Of a DNA stretch of 64,000 bases, positions 34,210 to 43,096 are shown one piece after another (positions within the stretch are counted from its first letter, which is position 1; each line of letters begins with the position of its first letter). This DNA is from an uncultured Selenomonadales bacterium (GTDB lineage Bacteria; Bacillota; Negativicutes; Acidaminococcales; Acidaminococcaceae), in the NCBI GenBank assembly GCA_900315805.1, contig ONAN01000002.1:62001-126000 (forward strand). The letters are read 5' to 3'. Below the pieces are notes generated by a model, which was not told where the DNA came from, made no database searches, and was given only the letters and a program-made list of their open reading frames with translations. The position numbers and the translations under genes were made by a program.

Positions 34210-35976
34210 TTAGTTGAGGACCGGACCGATGCCGCCGCCATCCGGCCCGTCATCGGGCTCGTCGTCCTCTTCGTCGTCTTCATCCGTTTCGGACTCGTCG
34301 TCGTACAGGACGGGAAAGGGTTTGTAGTCTTTCGACAACAGTTCCTGCAGCATCTTCCGGGTATCCGGATCGTTCGGCAGGACGAGGGCCTGCCGCAGGG
34401 CCTCGTCTAGTTCCAGGTCGATATGTTCGGGAGGCCAGTGCCGGAGCGCGTAGGCCGCAGCGAAGCGGTATTCGATGGCCGGACCGGTCAAAAAGGCCGC
34501 CAGGATGGGAATGCCGTCGCCGAAGGACGCTTCCAGGTAGTCGCACAGGTGCAGGCACAGCGTCCGTTTGCGCAGGTACTGTTTCAGGTGCTGCTGGAAA
34601 AAGTCCAGGAACTGCTTGCTGCGCTGTTCCGTGTAGAAGTTGTTGAGCCCGCTGATCAGGAAGTCGAGCCCTGTCGTGTTCAGGGGATGGGCCTTCACGT
34701 AGTCCATCACCTCGTCCCAGATGTCGATGTCCAGGTCCTGGGCCATGGTGAGCACGTTTTCGGGCAGGCGCTTGCGGTCGCGGATGACCTTCAGGATTTC
34801 CGCCTTCCGGTCTTTGGCATACAGCAGGGCGTCGCACCGGGCCATGAATTCCTCACAGCGGTTCGGTGCCAGCCCGCCCCACGTACTCTGCTCCGACAGG
34901 CTTTCCAGGGCGATGCGCAGCAGGTGCAGCTGCGACAGGTCTTCCGGACGCTCGCAATGGGCGCGGGCCTGGCGCAGCAGCGCGGTCAGGAGCGGATCCA
35001 GGGCCACGTGCACTTCCGGCGGACGGATTACGTCGGGCGAGGGCGTGCAGGGCACCATGTACTCCGGCACGCCCTGGTGCGGCAGGAGCGACGAGATGTA
35101 GCCCACGACCAGGCTGACGGCTTTCCCGAAGTCGGTATCGCTCAGGGACGGCCGCGAAAGGATCTGGAGCAGGCCGCACTGCTCGATGAGGAAGCCCTGT
35201 TCCGCAAACCAGATCAGGTCAATGGAAGTGTCGGTGTGCCGGAAGAGCCACTCCTTTTTGCGCGGTGTGTCGTATTCGAGCATCGACGTGACGAGGACTT
35301 TGCCCCACTGGGACGTGTGCCGCGCCACTTTCCACAACTCTTCCTGCGGGGCCTCGCCGCTCAGTTTGCAGGCCAGGCACAGGTAGAGCGTGAATTCCTC
35401 GCAGCGGGCGAGGGTGAAGAGGTCGTCGTAGAAGCTGCGCGAAAAGGCCGTGCGGATCTGCCGGAGGCCGATGAGGCCGCACAACAGGTACACGAACTTC
35501 AGGACCTCGCGGTCCGAAGCGGTGTAAAGCCATTCCTGGGCCAGGTCCAGCAGCGTGTAGGGCAGTTTTTCCCGGCGCAGAAGCGCCGCCAGGGGGACGA
35601 AGAAGAGCGCCATGGGCGAGGAGGACACCAGGTCGTACAGGTCCCGTTCCGCCTTGGCATTGGGGTTCTTCATCCAGCTGTGCAGCAGCAGGTAGATGCG
35701 GGACGCCTGCTTTATATCGTCTTCCTCTACGGGGACGTTGGTCACCATGGCGTCCTCACGGCCGCCTGAATACGACTTGTAGGGCGCATCGGGCAGGGGG
35801 AAACCGCGGTAGAAGCCCCGGCTGTTTAAATGATCTACGACATAAAGGAACAGGCTGTGGTCCAGGATTTCCTTTTTCCGGGCCTCGCGGCGTGCCTGCT
35901 GCCGGGCGCCATGCCCCGCGTCCGGCCGGCGTGCGTCTTCGGTCTGTGTCGTTCTGTTTACATCGGTTTCATTCAT
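34210..35976 (-). CDS. Unrecognised 588-aa protein, helical with acidic tail
   Basis: I do not recognise this protein. From ATG 35976 (AAAGGAA upstream), it has a charged N-terminus, a long mostly helical body with many Leu-rich segments reminiscent of alpha-solenoid repeats (for example RIYLLLHSWM, LLTALLRQARAH, LRIALESLSEQ), and a C-terminal tail of Asp and Glu (ESETDEDDEEDDEPDDGPDG). No signal peptide or clear membrane helix is present, so it is probably cytoplasmic. A longer frame to 36072 overlaps the upstream metallophosphoesterase gene and lacks support. It follows that gene by 47 nt. Confidence 0.7.
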   Translation of the reverse strand: MNETDVNRTTQTEDARRPDAGHGARQQARREARKKEILDHSLFLYVVDHLNSRGFYRGFPLPDAPYKSYSGGREDAMVTNVPVEEDDIKQASRIYLLLHSWMKNPNAKAERDLYDLVSSSPMALFFVPLAALLRREKLPYTLLDLAQEWLYTASDREVLKFVYLLCGLIGLRQIRTAFSRSFYDDLFTLARCEEFTLYLCLACKLSGEAPQEELWKVARHTSQWGKVLVTSMLEYDTPRKKEWLFRHTDTSIDLIWFAEQGFLIEQCGLLQILSRPSLSDTDFGKAVSLVVGYISSLLPHQGVPEYMVPCTPSPDVIRPPEVHVALDPLLTALLRQARAHCERPEDLSQLHLLRIALESLSEQSTWGGLAPNRCEEFMARCDALLYAKDRKAEILKVIRDRKRLPENVLTMAQDLDIDIWDEVMDYVKAHPLNTTGLDFLISGLNNFYTEQRSKQFLDFFQQHLKQYLRKRTLCLHLCDYLEASFGDGIPILAAFLTGPAIEYRFAAAYALRHWPPEHIDLELDEALRQALVLPNDPDTRKMLQELLSKDYKPFPVLYDDESETDEDDEEDDEPDDGPDGGGIGPVLN

Positions 35977-36023
35977 GAAAATGGATTCCTTTCTTGCGGA
36001 TCCGCCCGTTGTCAGGCGGCCCG

Positions 36024-37043
36024 TTATAAGTTTTCCGGTACGGTCACGGTGCGGTCGAACTGCGTCATCCACTGATGCGTTTCGTGGTTGTACGTGCGTA
36101 CCTGGATATGGTCTTTATACAGATAGAGGGAATTGGTCCAGATAGTCTTTTTCCCGTCCCACGTGGGGTTGTAGATGTCGAGCACCGCATGGTTCCAAGT
36201 GCCGTCGAGGCCTTTGTAGTAATTGGCGGCCGTGGCGAAGGTCGGGTTGTCCGGCGGCGTGTGCGTGTGGCCCGAAACCCAGAGCAGAACCTGGGGATTT
36301 TCCTTTAAAATGGCGTCCAGCGTTTCGGACGGGTTGGCGTACAGGCGGGACTTGTCCCATTTCTCCCGTTCCGGCGCATACCACGTGTAGCGCAGGGGGG
36401 GATGGGAAAAGACCAGCGTCGGTTTGTGGCGGTTCTTGGCCAGCGTGTCCCGCAGCCAGGCCAGTTCCTTCGCGTCGTATTCCGTCGTTTCGCGCGTGTC
36501 CGTGCGGTTGACGGACAAAAAGACGAGCAGGTAGCGGCCCAGGTCTTTGGTGTAATAGAGGGGCCCGAAGGCTTTTTCGAAGCGTTTCAGGTTGTCCTCC
36601 TTCTCCTGCTGCGTTCCCTGCAGGAGACGGCCGTCTTCCCGGCGCCGCGTGGGGCTGTAGGCCATTTCGTGATTGCCTGTCACGAAGGCTTTGGGCTGCG
36701 GCAGCGTGTCAATGAGGCCCCGGACCAGGGCGATTTCCTTGTCCGAAGGGGAGAGCTCCACCATGTCGCCCGTGAAAGCGGCCAGGTCCACGTCGGGCCA
36801 CTGGGCGATCTCCTTCATGGCGGCTTCCTTGCGCTGCTTCTTCGCGTTGCGCTTGTCCGCCTTCTTTTCACTGGTCTTGCTGGGGTAATGCAGGTCGCTC
36901 AGGACCACGATGCGCTGGTAGTCCCGCGCCGCGGCGCCGTTGGATTTCGTGTTCCCTGCCCGGTTCTGCTGTCCGCAGCCGGCAGCCAGGGACAAGGTCA
37001 GCAGCAGCGCCGCTGCCCAGGCCAGCAAGGTATGTTTCTTCAT
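36024..37043 (-). CDS. Calcineurin-like metallophosphoesterase lipoprotein
   Basis: A 339-aa secreted lipoprotein. The signal ends in a lipobox LAAGC (Cys23), so it is anchored on the outer face of the inner membrane or in the outer membrane. Metallophosphoesterase metal motifs are in order: SDLHY, FTGDMVE, GNHE, and GHTHTPP, with HPP between. The acceptor region is rich in Tyr and Trp. Related proteins hydrolyse phosphomonoesters, phosphodiesters or nucleotides; no specific substrate can be named. A promoter lies directly upstream and the 588-aa gene directly downstream. Confidence 0.85.
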   Translation of the reverse strand: MKKHTLLAWAAALLLTLSLAAGCGQQNRAGNTKSNGAAARDYQRIVVLSDLHYPSKTSEKKADKRNAKKQRKEAAMKEIAQWPDVDLAAFTGDMVELSPSDKEIALVRGLIDTLPQPKAFVTGNHEMAYSPTRRREDGRLLQGTQQEKEDNLKRFEKAFGPLYYTKDLGRYLLVFLSVNRTDTRETTEYDAKELAWLRDTLAKNRHKPTLVFSHPPLRYTWYAPEREKWDKSRLYANPSETLDAILKENPQVLLWVSGHTHTPPDNPTFATAANYYKGLDGTWNHAVLDIYNPTWDGKKTIWTNSLYLYKDHIQVRTYNHETHQWMTQFDRTVTVPENL

Positions 37044-37096
37044 GATGGGCTCCTTTCCCCGTCAGTGGGGGCTTCCTTCCGCGTGTGATATTTTAC

Positions 37097-37124
37097 ATTA
37101 TACCACACGGGCGCGCCGTCACAA
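37097..37124 (-). promoter_or_regulatory. Promoter of the metallophosphoesterase gene
   Basis: Minus strand: TTGTGA (37124-37119), 16-nt spacer, TATAAT (37102-37097) with TGG before it (extended -10). Its -35 overlaps the U-tract of the pyruvate carboxylase terminator. Confidence 0.7.
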
Positions 37125-37154
37125 AAAAGGAACCCGGCCGTGCGGCCGGATTCC
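37122..37154 (-). terminator. Terminator of the pyruvate carboxylase gene
   Basis: GGAA and CCGGCC on the left pair with GGCCGG and TTCC on the right (37129-37154) around GTGC. On the minus strand the stem is followed by TTTTTTG. It lies 20 nt after the carboxylase stop. Confidence 0.8.
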
Positions 37155-37174
37155 TCGTTGAAACAGGTGGGTGC

Positions 37175-40100
37175 TTAGTTTTTGGTGTCGATGGTGAGCA
37201 GGCAGTCGCCGTTTTCGATACGGCTCCCGGCCTGGACCAGAATCTGGCTGACGATGCCCGAAATAGGCGCCGCGATGGTGGTCTCCATCTTCATGGCTTC
37301 CGTCACGATCAGGGGCATGCCCTTCGTCACGGACTGGCCCTTTTCCACCAGGATCTTGACCACGGACCCTGCCAGGGTGGCCCCGATTTCGCCGGGGTTC
37401 GACTTGTCGGCCTTGCGGCGGGTCACGTTGGTGTGTTTGGCATTGCGGTCGAAAATCGTGATTTCACGCGGCATGCCGTTGAATTCGAAGCTGACGACGC
37501 GGTTGCCGTTGTCATCGGCGTCGCTGATGTGGATCAGCTTGATGATGACGACTTTGCCTTTTTCAATCTCGACGTCGATTTCCTCGCCGGGCACCATGCC
37601 GAAGAAGAAGGTCGGCGTATCCAGGACGGATACATCGCCGAACTCCTCGTGGCGCGCTACCCATTTGCGGAACACGTCGGGGTACAGGCAGTAGGAGGAA
37701 ATGGCCTCGTCCGTTACGGGGGCGTTCATTTCCTTCAGTTCCTTGCGTTTGGCTTCGAAGTCCACCGGCGGCAGCACGGCGCCGGGACGCTCGGTGATCG
37801 GCTTCTGCCCGCGCAGGATGATCTGCTGCAGGCGTTTCGGGAAGCCGCCGTACGGCGTGCCGATACCGCCGCGGAAGAAGTTGATGACCGAAGCGGGAAA
37901 GTCCATGGTGTCGCCCTTGGCGTAGACATCTTCCTCCGTCAGTTCGTTCTGGACCATGAAGAGGGTCATGTCGCCGACGACCTTGGACGACGGCGTGACT
38001 TTGATGACATCGCCGAACATCATGGAGACGCGGTGGTACATGTCCTTGATCTCTTCCCAGCGGTCCAGCAGGCCCAGGGCGGCAGCCTGCTGCTTCAGGT
38101 TCGTGTACTGGCCGCCGGGCATTTCGTGGATGTAGACTTCGGGGTTCGGGAAGTTTTCCGTCTTGTCCGCCGCCTTGTAGTACGGGCGGATGGTCTCCCA
38201 GTAGCGGGACATTTCGTTCAGGGCGTTCACGTCGAGTTTCGGCTGGCGCGGATGTCCTTCCAGGGCATAATACAGGCCGGCCGTCGAAGGCTGCGACGTA
38301 CCGCAGCTCATGGCGCTCATGGCCGTGTCCACGATGTCGACGCCGGCGTCGATGGCGCGGGCGTACGTATAGATGCTGTTGCCGCTGCCGTCATGGCTGT
38401 GCAGGTGGATCGGCACGTCGACGGCGTCCTTGAGGGCGCTGATCAGGCGGTAGGCCGCTTCCGGCTTCAACAGGCCCGCCATATCCTTGATGGCGATGAT
38501 GTTGGCGCCGGCCTTTTCCAATTCCCTGGCCATGTCGACATAGTACTTGAGGTTGTATTTGTCCCGTTCCGGATCGAGGATGTCCCCCGTATAGCACAGG
38601 GCCGGTTCGGCCACTTTGTTGCATTCCCGGACGGTCTCAATGGAAAGGCGCATGTTGTCCAGGCTGTTCAGGGAATCGAAGATACGGAACACGTCGACGC
38701 CGTTCTTGGCGGACAGGCGGATGAATTCCTTGACCACGTTGTCCGGATAGCTCGTGTAGCCGACGGCGTTGGCGCCGCGCAGGAGCATCTGGTGCAGGAT
38801 GTTCGGCGCCGCTTCGTTGAACTGCTGCAGGCGCGCCCAGGGGCTTTCGTCAAGGAAGCGGTAGGCCACGTCGAAGGTGGCGCCGCCCCAGTCTTCGAAG
38901 GAGAACAGACCCGGCAGTTTGCCCGCCGTGTCGCGGATGACGCGCAGCATGTCGGCCGTGCGCAGGCGCGTTGCGAACAGGGACTGGTGGGCGTCGCGGA
39001 AGGTCGTGTCCGTGATGAGGACTTCCTTCTGGTCCTGGACCCACTTGGCCAGGCCTTCGGGACCGCGGGCTTCCAGAATCTGTTTGCTGCCGTTCGGCAG
39101 GGGGCCTTCATAGTGCTGCGGCAGGTTCATGGGGGCGAATTCCGGTTTCGGCACGACACCCACGTTGGCATAGCCGTTGACCGTGATGTCCGCGATATAA
39201 TGCAGCAGCTTCGTGCCGCGGTCGCGGCTTTCGGGGAACTCGAACAGTTCCGGCGTCGTATCGATGAAGTTCGTCGTATAGGAACCGTCGACGAATTTCG
39301 GGTTCTGCAGTACCTTTTCCAGGAAGGCGATGTTCGTCTTGACGCCGCGGATACGGAACTCGCGCAGGCAGCGCAGCATCTTCGTGACGGCAATCTTGTG
39401 GGTCAGGCCCCAGGTCGTGGCCTTGACCAGCAGGGAATCGTAGTACGGCGTGATGACGGACCCCGTGAACGCGTTGCCCGCATCGAGGCGGATACCCATG
39501 CCGCCGCCGGAGCGGTAGGCGATCAGCTTGCCCGTGTCCGGCATGAAATGGTTCAGCGGGTCTTCCGTCGTGATACGGCACTGGATGGCCTCGCCGCGGT
39601 AATGGATGTCTTTCTGCTGCGGCACGCCCACTTCGGGGGAATGCATGTCCAGGCCCTCGGCGATGTGGATCTGGGCCTGCACGATATCGATACCCGTAAT
39701 GGCTTCCGTCACGGTGTGTTCCACCTGGATACGGGGGTTGACTTCGATAAAGTAGAAATTGCCGTCCGGCGTGACGAGGAACTCGCACGTGCCGGCGCTC
39801 ACGTAATGGACATTGCCCATGAGGCGCAGGGCCGCGTCGCAGATCTTCTGGCGCAGTTCCTGCGGCACGAACGTGGCCGGTGCCATTTCGATGACCTTCT
39901 GGTGCCGGCGCTGGACGGAGCAGTCACGCTCGAACAGGTGCACCAGGTTGCCGTGCTCGTCGCCCAGGACCTGGACCTCGATGTGCTTCGGGTCCTTCAG
40001 GTATTTTTCCACGTAGATTTCATCGCTGCCGAAGGCCTTCAGGGCCTCCGACTTGGCCAGGTCGTACGCCGTGTCCAGTTCCTCTTCGGACTGGACGGCG

Positions 40101-40615
40101 CGCATCCCGCGCCCGCCGCCGCCATTGACGGCCTTGATGATGATGGGGTAGCCGAATTTGCGGCCGAACTCCTTGACTTCTTCCAGAGACTGGACCGGGC
40201 CGTCGCTGCCGGGAATCATAGGAATGCCGGCCAGCTTCGCCTGGTTGCGCGCGTTGACCTTGTCACCAAACATGATGAGGTGGTCCACATGGGGCCCGAT
40301 GAAGATGATGTCTTCTTCTTCGCAGCGCTTGGCCAAATCGGCATTTTCCGACAGGAACCCGTAGCCGGGATGGATGGCGTCCACGTCGTGTTCCTTTGCG
40401 ATGCGGATGATGTCATCGATGTCCAGGTATGCTTCGACCGGACCTTTGCCGCGGCCTACCAGGTACGCTTCGTCCGCCTTGTTGCGGTGCAGGGACAGTG
40501 TATCTTCTTTCGAGAAAATGGCGATGGTACGGATGCCCAGCTCGGCGCAGGCACGGAACACGCGGATGGCGATTTCGCCACGGTTTGCTACGAGGACGGT
40601 CTTGATCTTCTTCAT
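37175..40615 (-). CDS. pyc: Pyruvate carboxylase
   Basis: A 1146-aa single-chain biotin enzyme converting pyruvate, bicarbonate and ATP to oxaloacetate. Domain order is biotin carboxylase (start KTVLVANRGEIAIR; GGGGRGMR glycine loop), carboxyltransferase (DTTFRDAHQSL; AIKDMAGLLKP), a central linker and a biotin carrier with EAMKMET, whose lysine takes biotin. Full length for the family. ATG 40615 has AAGGAGG 8-10 nt upstream; the longer frame to 40693 runs into the promoter. It fills C4 intermediates for succinate, aspartate or gluconeogenesis. Confidence 0.95.
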   Translation of the reverse strand: MKKIKTVLVANRGEIAIRVFRACAELGIRTIAIFSKEDTLSLHRNKADEAYLVGRGKGPVEAYLDIDDIIRIAKEHDVDAIHPGYGFLSENADLAKRCEEEDIIFIGPHVDHLIMFGDKVNARNQAKLAGIPMIPGSDGPVQSLEEVKEFGRKFGYPIIIKAVNGGGGRGMRAVQSEEELDTAYDLAKSEALKAFGSDEIYVEKYLKDPKHIEVQVLGDEHGNLVHLFERDCSVQRRHQKVIEMAPATFVPQELRQKICDAALRLMGNVHYVSAGTCEFLVTPDGNFYFIEVNPRIQVEHTVTEAITGIDIVQAQIHIAEGLDMHSPEVGVPQQKDIHYRGEAIQCRITTEDPLNHFMPDTGKLIAYRSGGGMGIRLDAGNAFTGSVITPYYDSLLVKATTWGLTHKIAVTKMLRCLREFRIRGVKTNIAFLEKVLQNPKFVDGSYTTNFIDTTPELFEFPESRDRGTKLLHYIADITVNGYANVGVVPKPEFAPMNLPQHYEGPLPNGSKQILEARGPEGLAKWVQDQKEVLITDTTFRDAHQSLFATRLRTADMLRVIRDTAGKLPGLFSFEDWGGATFDVAYRFLDESPWARLQQFNEAAPNILHQMLLRGANAVGYTSYPDNVVKEFIRLSAKNGVDVFRIFDSLNSLDNMRLSIETVRECNKVAEPALCYTGDILDPERDKYNLKYYVDMARELEKAGANIIAIKDMAGLLKPEAAYRLISALKDAVDVPIHLHSHDGSGNSIYTYARAIDAGVDIVDTAMSAMSCGTSQPSTAGLYYALEGHPRQPKLDVNALNEMSRYWETIRPYYKAADKTENFPNPEVYIHEMPGGQYTNLKQQAAALGLLDRWEEIKDMYHRVSMMFGDVIKVTPSSKVVGDMTLFMVQNELTEEDVYAKGDTMDFPASVINFFRGGIGTPYGGFPKRLQQIILRGQKPITERPGAVLPPVDFEAKRKELKEMNAPVTDEAISSYCLYPDVFRKWVARHEEFGDVSVLDTPTFFFGMVPGEEIDVEIEKGKVVIIKLIHISDADDNGNRVVSFEFNGMPREITIFDRNAKHTNVTRRKADKSNPGEIGATLAGSVVKILVEKGQSVTKGMPLIVTEAMKMETTIAAPISGIVSQILVQAGSRIENGDCLLTIDTKN

Positions 40616-40671
40616 ATGCAAAATGCCTCCTTTGGCGTATACTAGCTGATTCAAGCGTATAGCATATGTTA

Positions 40672-40700
40672 ATTGTAGTATACGGATGGACACAATTCAA
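40672..40700 (-). promoter_or_regulatory. Pyruvate carboxylase promoter
   Basis: Minus strand: TTGAAT (40700-40695), 17-nt spacer, TACAAT (40677-40672). GTATAC palindromes lie at 40677-40682, abutting the -10, and at 40637-40642 in the leader. Confidence 0.6.
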
Positions 40701-40760
40701 CCGCTGGAGCACAAGTATACATAATTCTTTCTTTTTTCACAGTTATTCCACGCCTTGCCC

Positions 40761-40789
40761 TTGCTACACATTAATTGAAGGTTTAAAAT
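40761..40789 (+). promoter_or_regulatory. ftsH promoter
   Basis: TTGCTA (40761-40766), 17-nt spacer and TAAAAT (40784-40789). The predicted start near 40796 leaves a 75-nt leader with a small GC hairpin and AAGGAGG. Confidence 0.65.
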
Positions 40790-40870
40790 AAGGAAAAGTG
40801 TCACTGCACCCAGTGGCCTGAAACAAAACTGTCCCCGGCCGGGCCGGGTACGGATACAAGGAGGAAGAGG

Positions 40871-43078
40871 ATGAATAATCAGAACAACCGGAACAGCGGC
40901 AACAACGGCCGGCGGCCTTTGATTTTTTACTATATTCTGGCCTTCGTCGTCATCATGTTGTTGAACGCCTACGTGTTCCCGACCATGTTCAAGCCCCAGG
41001 TGGAAAACATCCCCTACAGCACATTCCTGCAGATGGTGGATGAGGGCAAGTTCTCCAAGGTCGAAATCAGCGACAAACGGCTGGCCGCCACCGCCACCGA
41101 CACGAACGACAAAAAGATCTACATCACGGGCCGTGCCGAAGACCCGCAGCTCCTGACGCGCCTCGAAAAGAGCAAGGTCACCTTCTCGCAGGTCATTCCC
41201 CGCGAAGCCTCGCCCCTCGAGAGCTTCTTCACGAACTGGATCCTCCCGATCCTGATCTTCTTCATCATCGGGCAGCTCATCATGCGCTTTATGGCCGGTA
41301 AAGGCGGCTTCGGCGGTATCGGCGGCATGGGCAACTTCGGCAAGAGCAATGCCAAAGTGTACATGCAGGCCAACACCGGCGTTACCTTTGCCGATGTAGC
41401 GGGCCAGGACGAGGCAAAAGAAGCCCTCGTCGAGCTGGTCGATTTCCTGCACCATCCTGACAAATACCAGAAGATCGGCGCCACCATGCCGAAAGGCGCC
41501 CTGCTGGTCGGCCCTCCGGGCACCGGCAAGACCCTGCTCGCCAAAGCCATCGCCGGCGAAGCCAAGGTCCCCTTCTTCAGCATTTCCGGGTCTGAATTCA
41601 TCGAAATGTTCGTCGGCATGGGCGCCGCCCGTGTGCGCGACCTTTTCGACCAGGCCCAGAAAAAGGCGCCGTGCATCGTCTTCATCGATGAAATCGACGC
41701 CATCGGCAAAAAACGTGATACCGGTGCCTTCGGCAGCAACGACGAACGGGAACAGACCCTGAACCAGCTGCTCGCCGAAATGGACGGTTTCGACGGCAGC
41801 AAAGGCGTCATCATTCTCGCCGCCACGAACCGCCCCGAATCCCTGGATAAGGCACTGCTCCGTCCCGGCCGTTTCGACCGCCGCATCCCTGTCGAACTGC
41901 CTGACCTGAAAGGCCGTGAAGCCATCCTCAAAGTACACTCCAAAGATGTACGCATGGAAGACGACATCGACCTGAACGCCATCGCCCGCGCCACGGCCGG
42001 CGCGTCCGGCGCCGAACTGGCCAACATCGTCAACGAAGCCGCCCTGCGCGCCGTGCGCATGGGCCGCGACAAAGTCAACCAGCAGGACCTGGAAGAATCG
42101 GTCGAAGTCATCATCGCCGGCTACCAGCGCAAAGGCGCCGTCATCGCCCCCGAAGAAAAGAAAGTCATCGCCTACCATGAAATCGGCCACGCCCTTGTGG
42201 CAGCCCTGCAGAGCAACTCCGCACCGGTCCACAAGATCACCATTGTACCGCGTACCAGCGGCGCTCTCGGCTACACCATGCAGGTCGACAAACAGGAAAA
42301 GGTGCTCCAGAGCAAAGAAGAGCTCTTCAACCGCATCGTGACCATTACCGGCGGCCGTTCCGCCGAAGAAGTCGTCTTCAACCTCGTCACCGGCGGCGCC
42401 GCCAACGACATCGAGCAGGCCACCCGCCTGGCCCGCGCCATGGTCGCCCGTCTCGGCATGACCGAGGAATTCGACATGATGGGCATGGAAACCATCCAGA
42501 ACGCCTACCTGGGCGGCGATGCCTCCATGACCTGCAGCGAAGCCACGGCAGCCCGCATTGACGCCAAAGTCGTGGAAATCATCAAGGCAGCCCACCAGAA
42601 GGCCATCTCCATCCTGAAAGAACACCGCGACGACATGGACCGCCTGGCAGCCTACCTGCTGGAAAAAGAAACCATTACCGGCGAAGAGTTCATGGCCATC
42701 CTCCACCACGAGGATCCGGAAGAAGCCCTGCGCCGTGCCTCCGAAGAAGCAACGGAAAAGAACGTCCGCGAACGCGAAGCCGACGCCGAAAAGGCCGCCG
42801 AAGACGCTGCCCGCGACGCCGCCCGTTCCGCTGCCTGGGCCGCAGCCGCCAAACGCGAAGCCGCAGCCCGCGGTGAAAACGTCGACGGCACGCCCCTGAC
42901 CGACGAACAGAAAGCCGGCCTGGACAATGGCGGTACCGGCACGAGTGCCGGCAGCGGGGAAGCCCCGTCTGCCGCGGACTCCGCCCAGACCGTCATCCAG
43001 ATGCCTCCGGCTCCGGATAAAAACGAGGGCAGCGAACCGCCGAAAAACGATTCCGATGCCTCCAATCCCCAGGCATAA
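40871..43078 (+). CDS. ftsH: ATP-dependent zinc metalloprotease FtsH
   Basis: A 735-aa membrane AAA+ protease that degrades misfolded membrane proteins and regulators. Two helices (about 18-36 and 122-141) flank a periplasmic loop. Walker A is GPPGTGKT (214-221), Walker B FIDEIDAI (271-278), arginine fingers lie in RPGRFDRR, and the zinc site is HEIGH (436-440). After the protease domain the chain has an unusual Ala/Arg/Glu-rich then Gly/Pro-rich tail of about 115 residues. AAGGAGGAAGAGG precedes the ATG. It is followed 18 nt later by the alginate-lyase-like gene. Confidence 0.95.
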   Translation: MNNQNNRNSGNNGRRPLIFYYILAFVVIMLLNAYVFPTMFKPQVENIPYSTFLQMVDEGKFSKVEISDKRLAATATDTNDKKIYITGRAEDPQLLTRLEKSKVTFSQVIPREASPLESFFTNWILPILIFFIIGQLIMRFMAGKGGFGGIGGMGNFGKSNAKVYMQANTGVTFADVAGQDEAKEALVELVDFLHHPDKYQKIGATMPKGALLVGPPGTGKTLLAKAIAGEAKVPFFSISGSEFIEMFVGMGAARVRDLFDQAQKKAPCIVFIDEIDAIGKKRDTGAFGSNDEREQTLNQLLAEMDGFDGSKGVIILAATNRPESLDKALLRPGRFDRRIPVELPDLKGREAILKVHSKDVRMEDDIDLNAIARATAGASGAELANIVNEAALRAVRMGRDKVNQQDLEESVEVIIAGYQRKGAVIAPEEKKVIAYHEIGHALVAALQSNSAPVHKITIVPRTSGALGYTMQVDKQEKVLQSKEELFNRIVTITGGRSAEEVVFNLVTGGAANDIEQATRLARAMVARLGMTEEFDMMGMETIQNAYLGGDASMTCSEATAARIDAKVVEIIKAAHQKAISILKEHRDDMDRLAAYLLEKETITGEEFMAILHHEDPEEALRRASEEATEKNVREREADAEKAAEDAARDAARSAAWAAAAKREAAARGENVDGTPLTDEQKAGLDNGGTGTSAGSGEAPSAADSAQTVIQMPPAPDKNEGSEPPKNDSDASNPQA

Positions 43079-43096
43079 GGTAAAACAGGCACTTCT

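Noticed and set aside
37085-40645. An 1186-codon open frame on the plus strand opposite pyruvate carboxylase
   Set aside because: The minus strand encodes a full-length carboxylase with all motifs. The plus frame is a shadow caused by codon bias.
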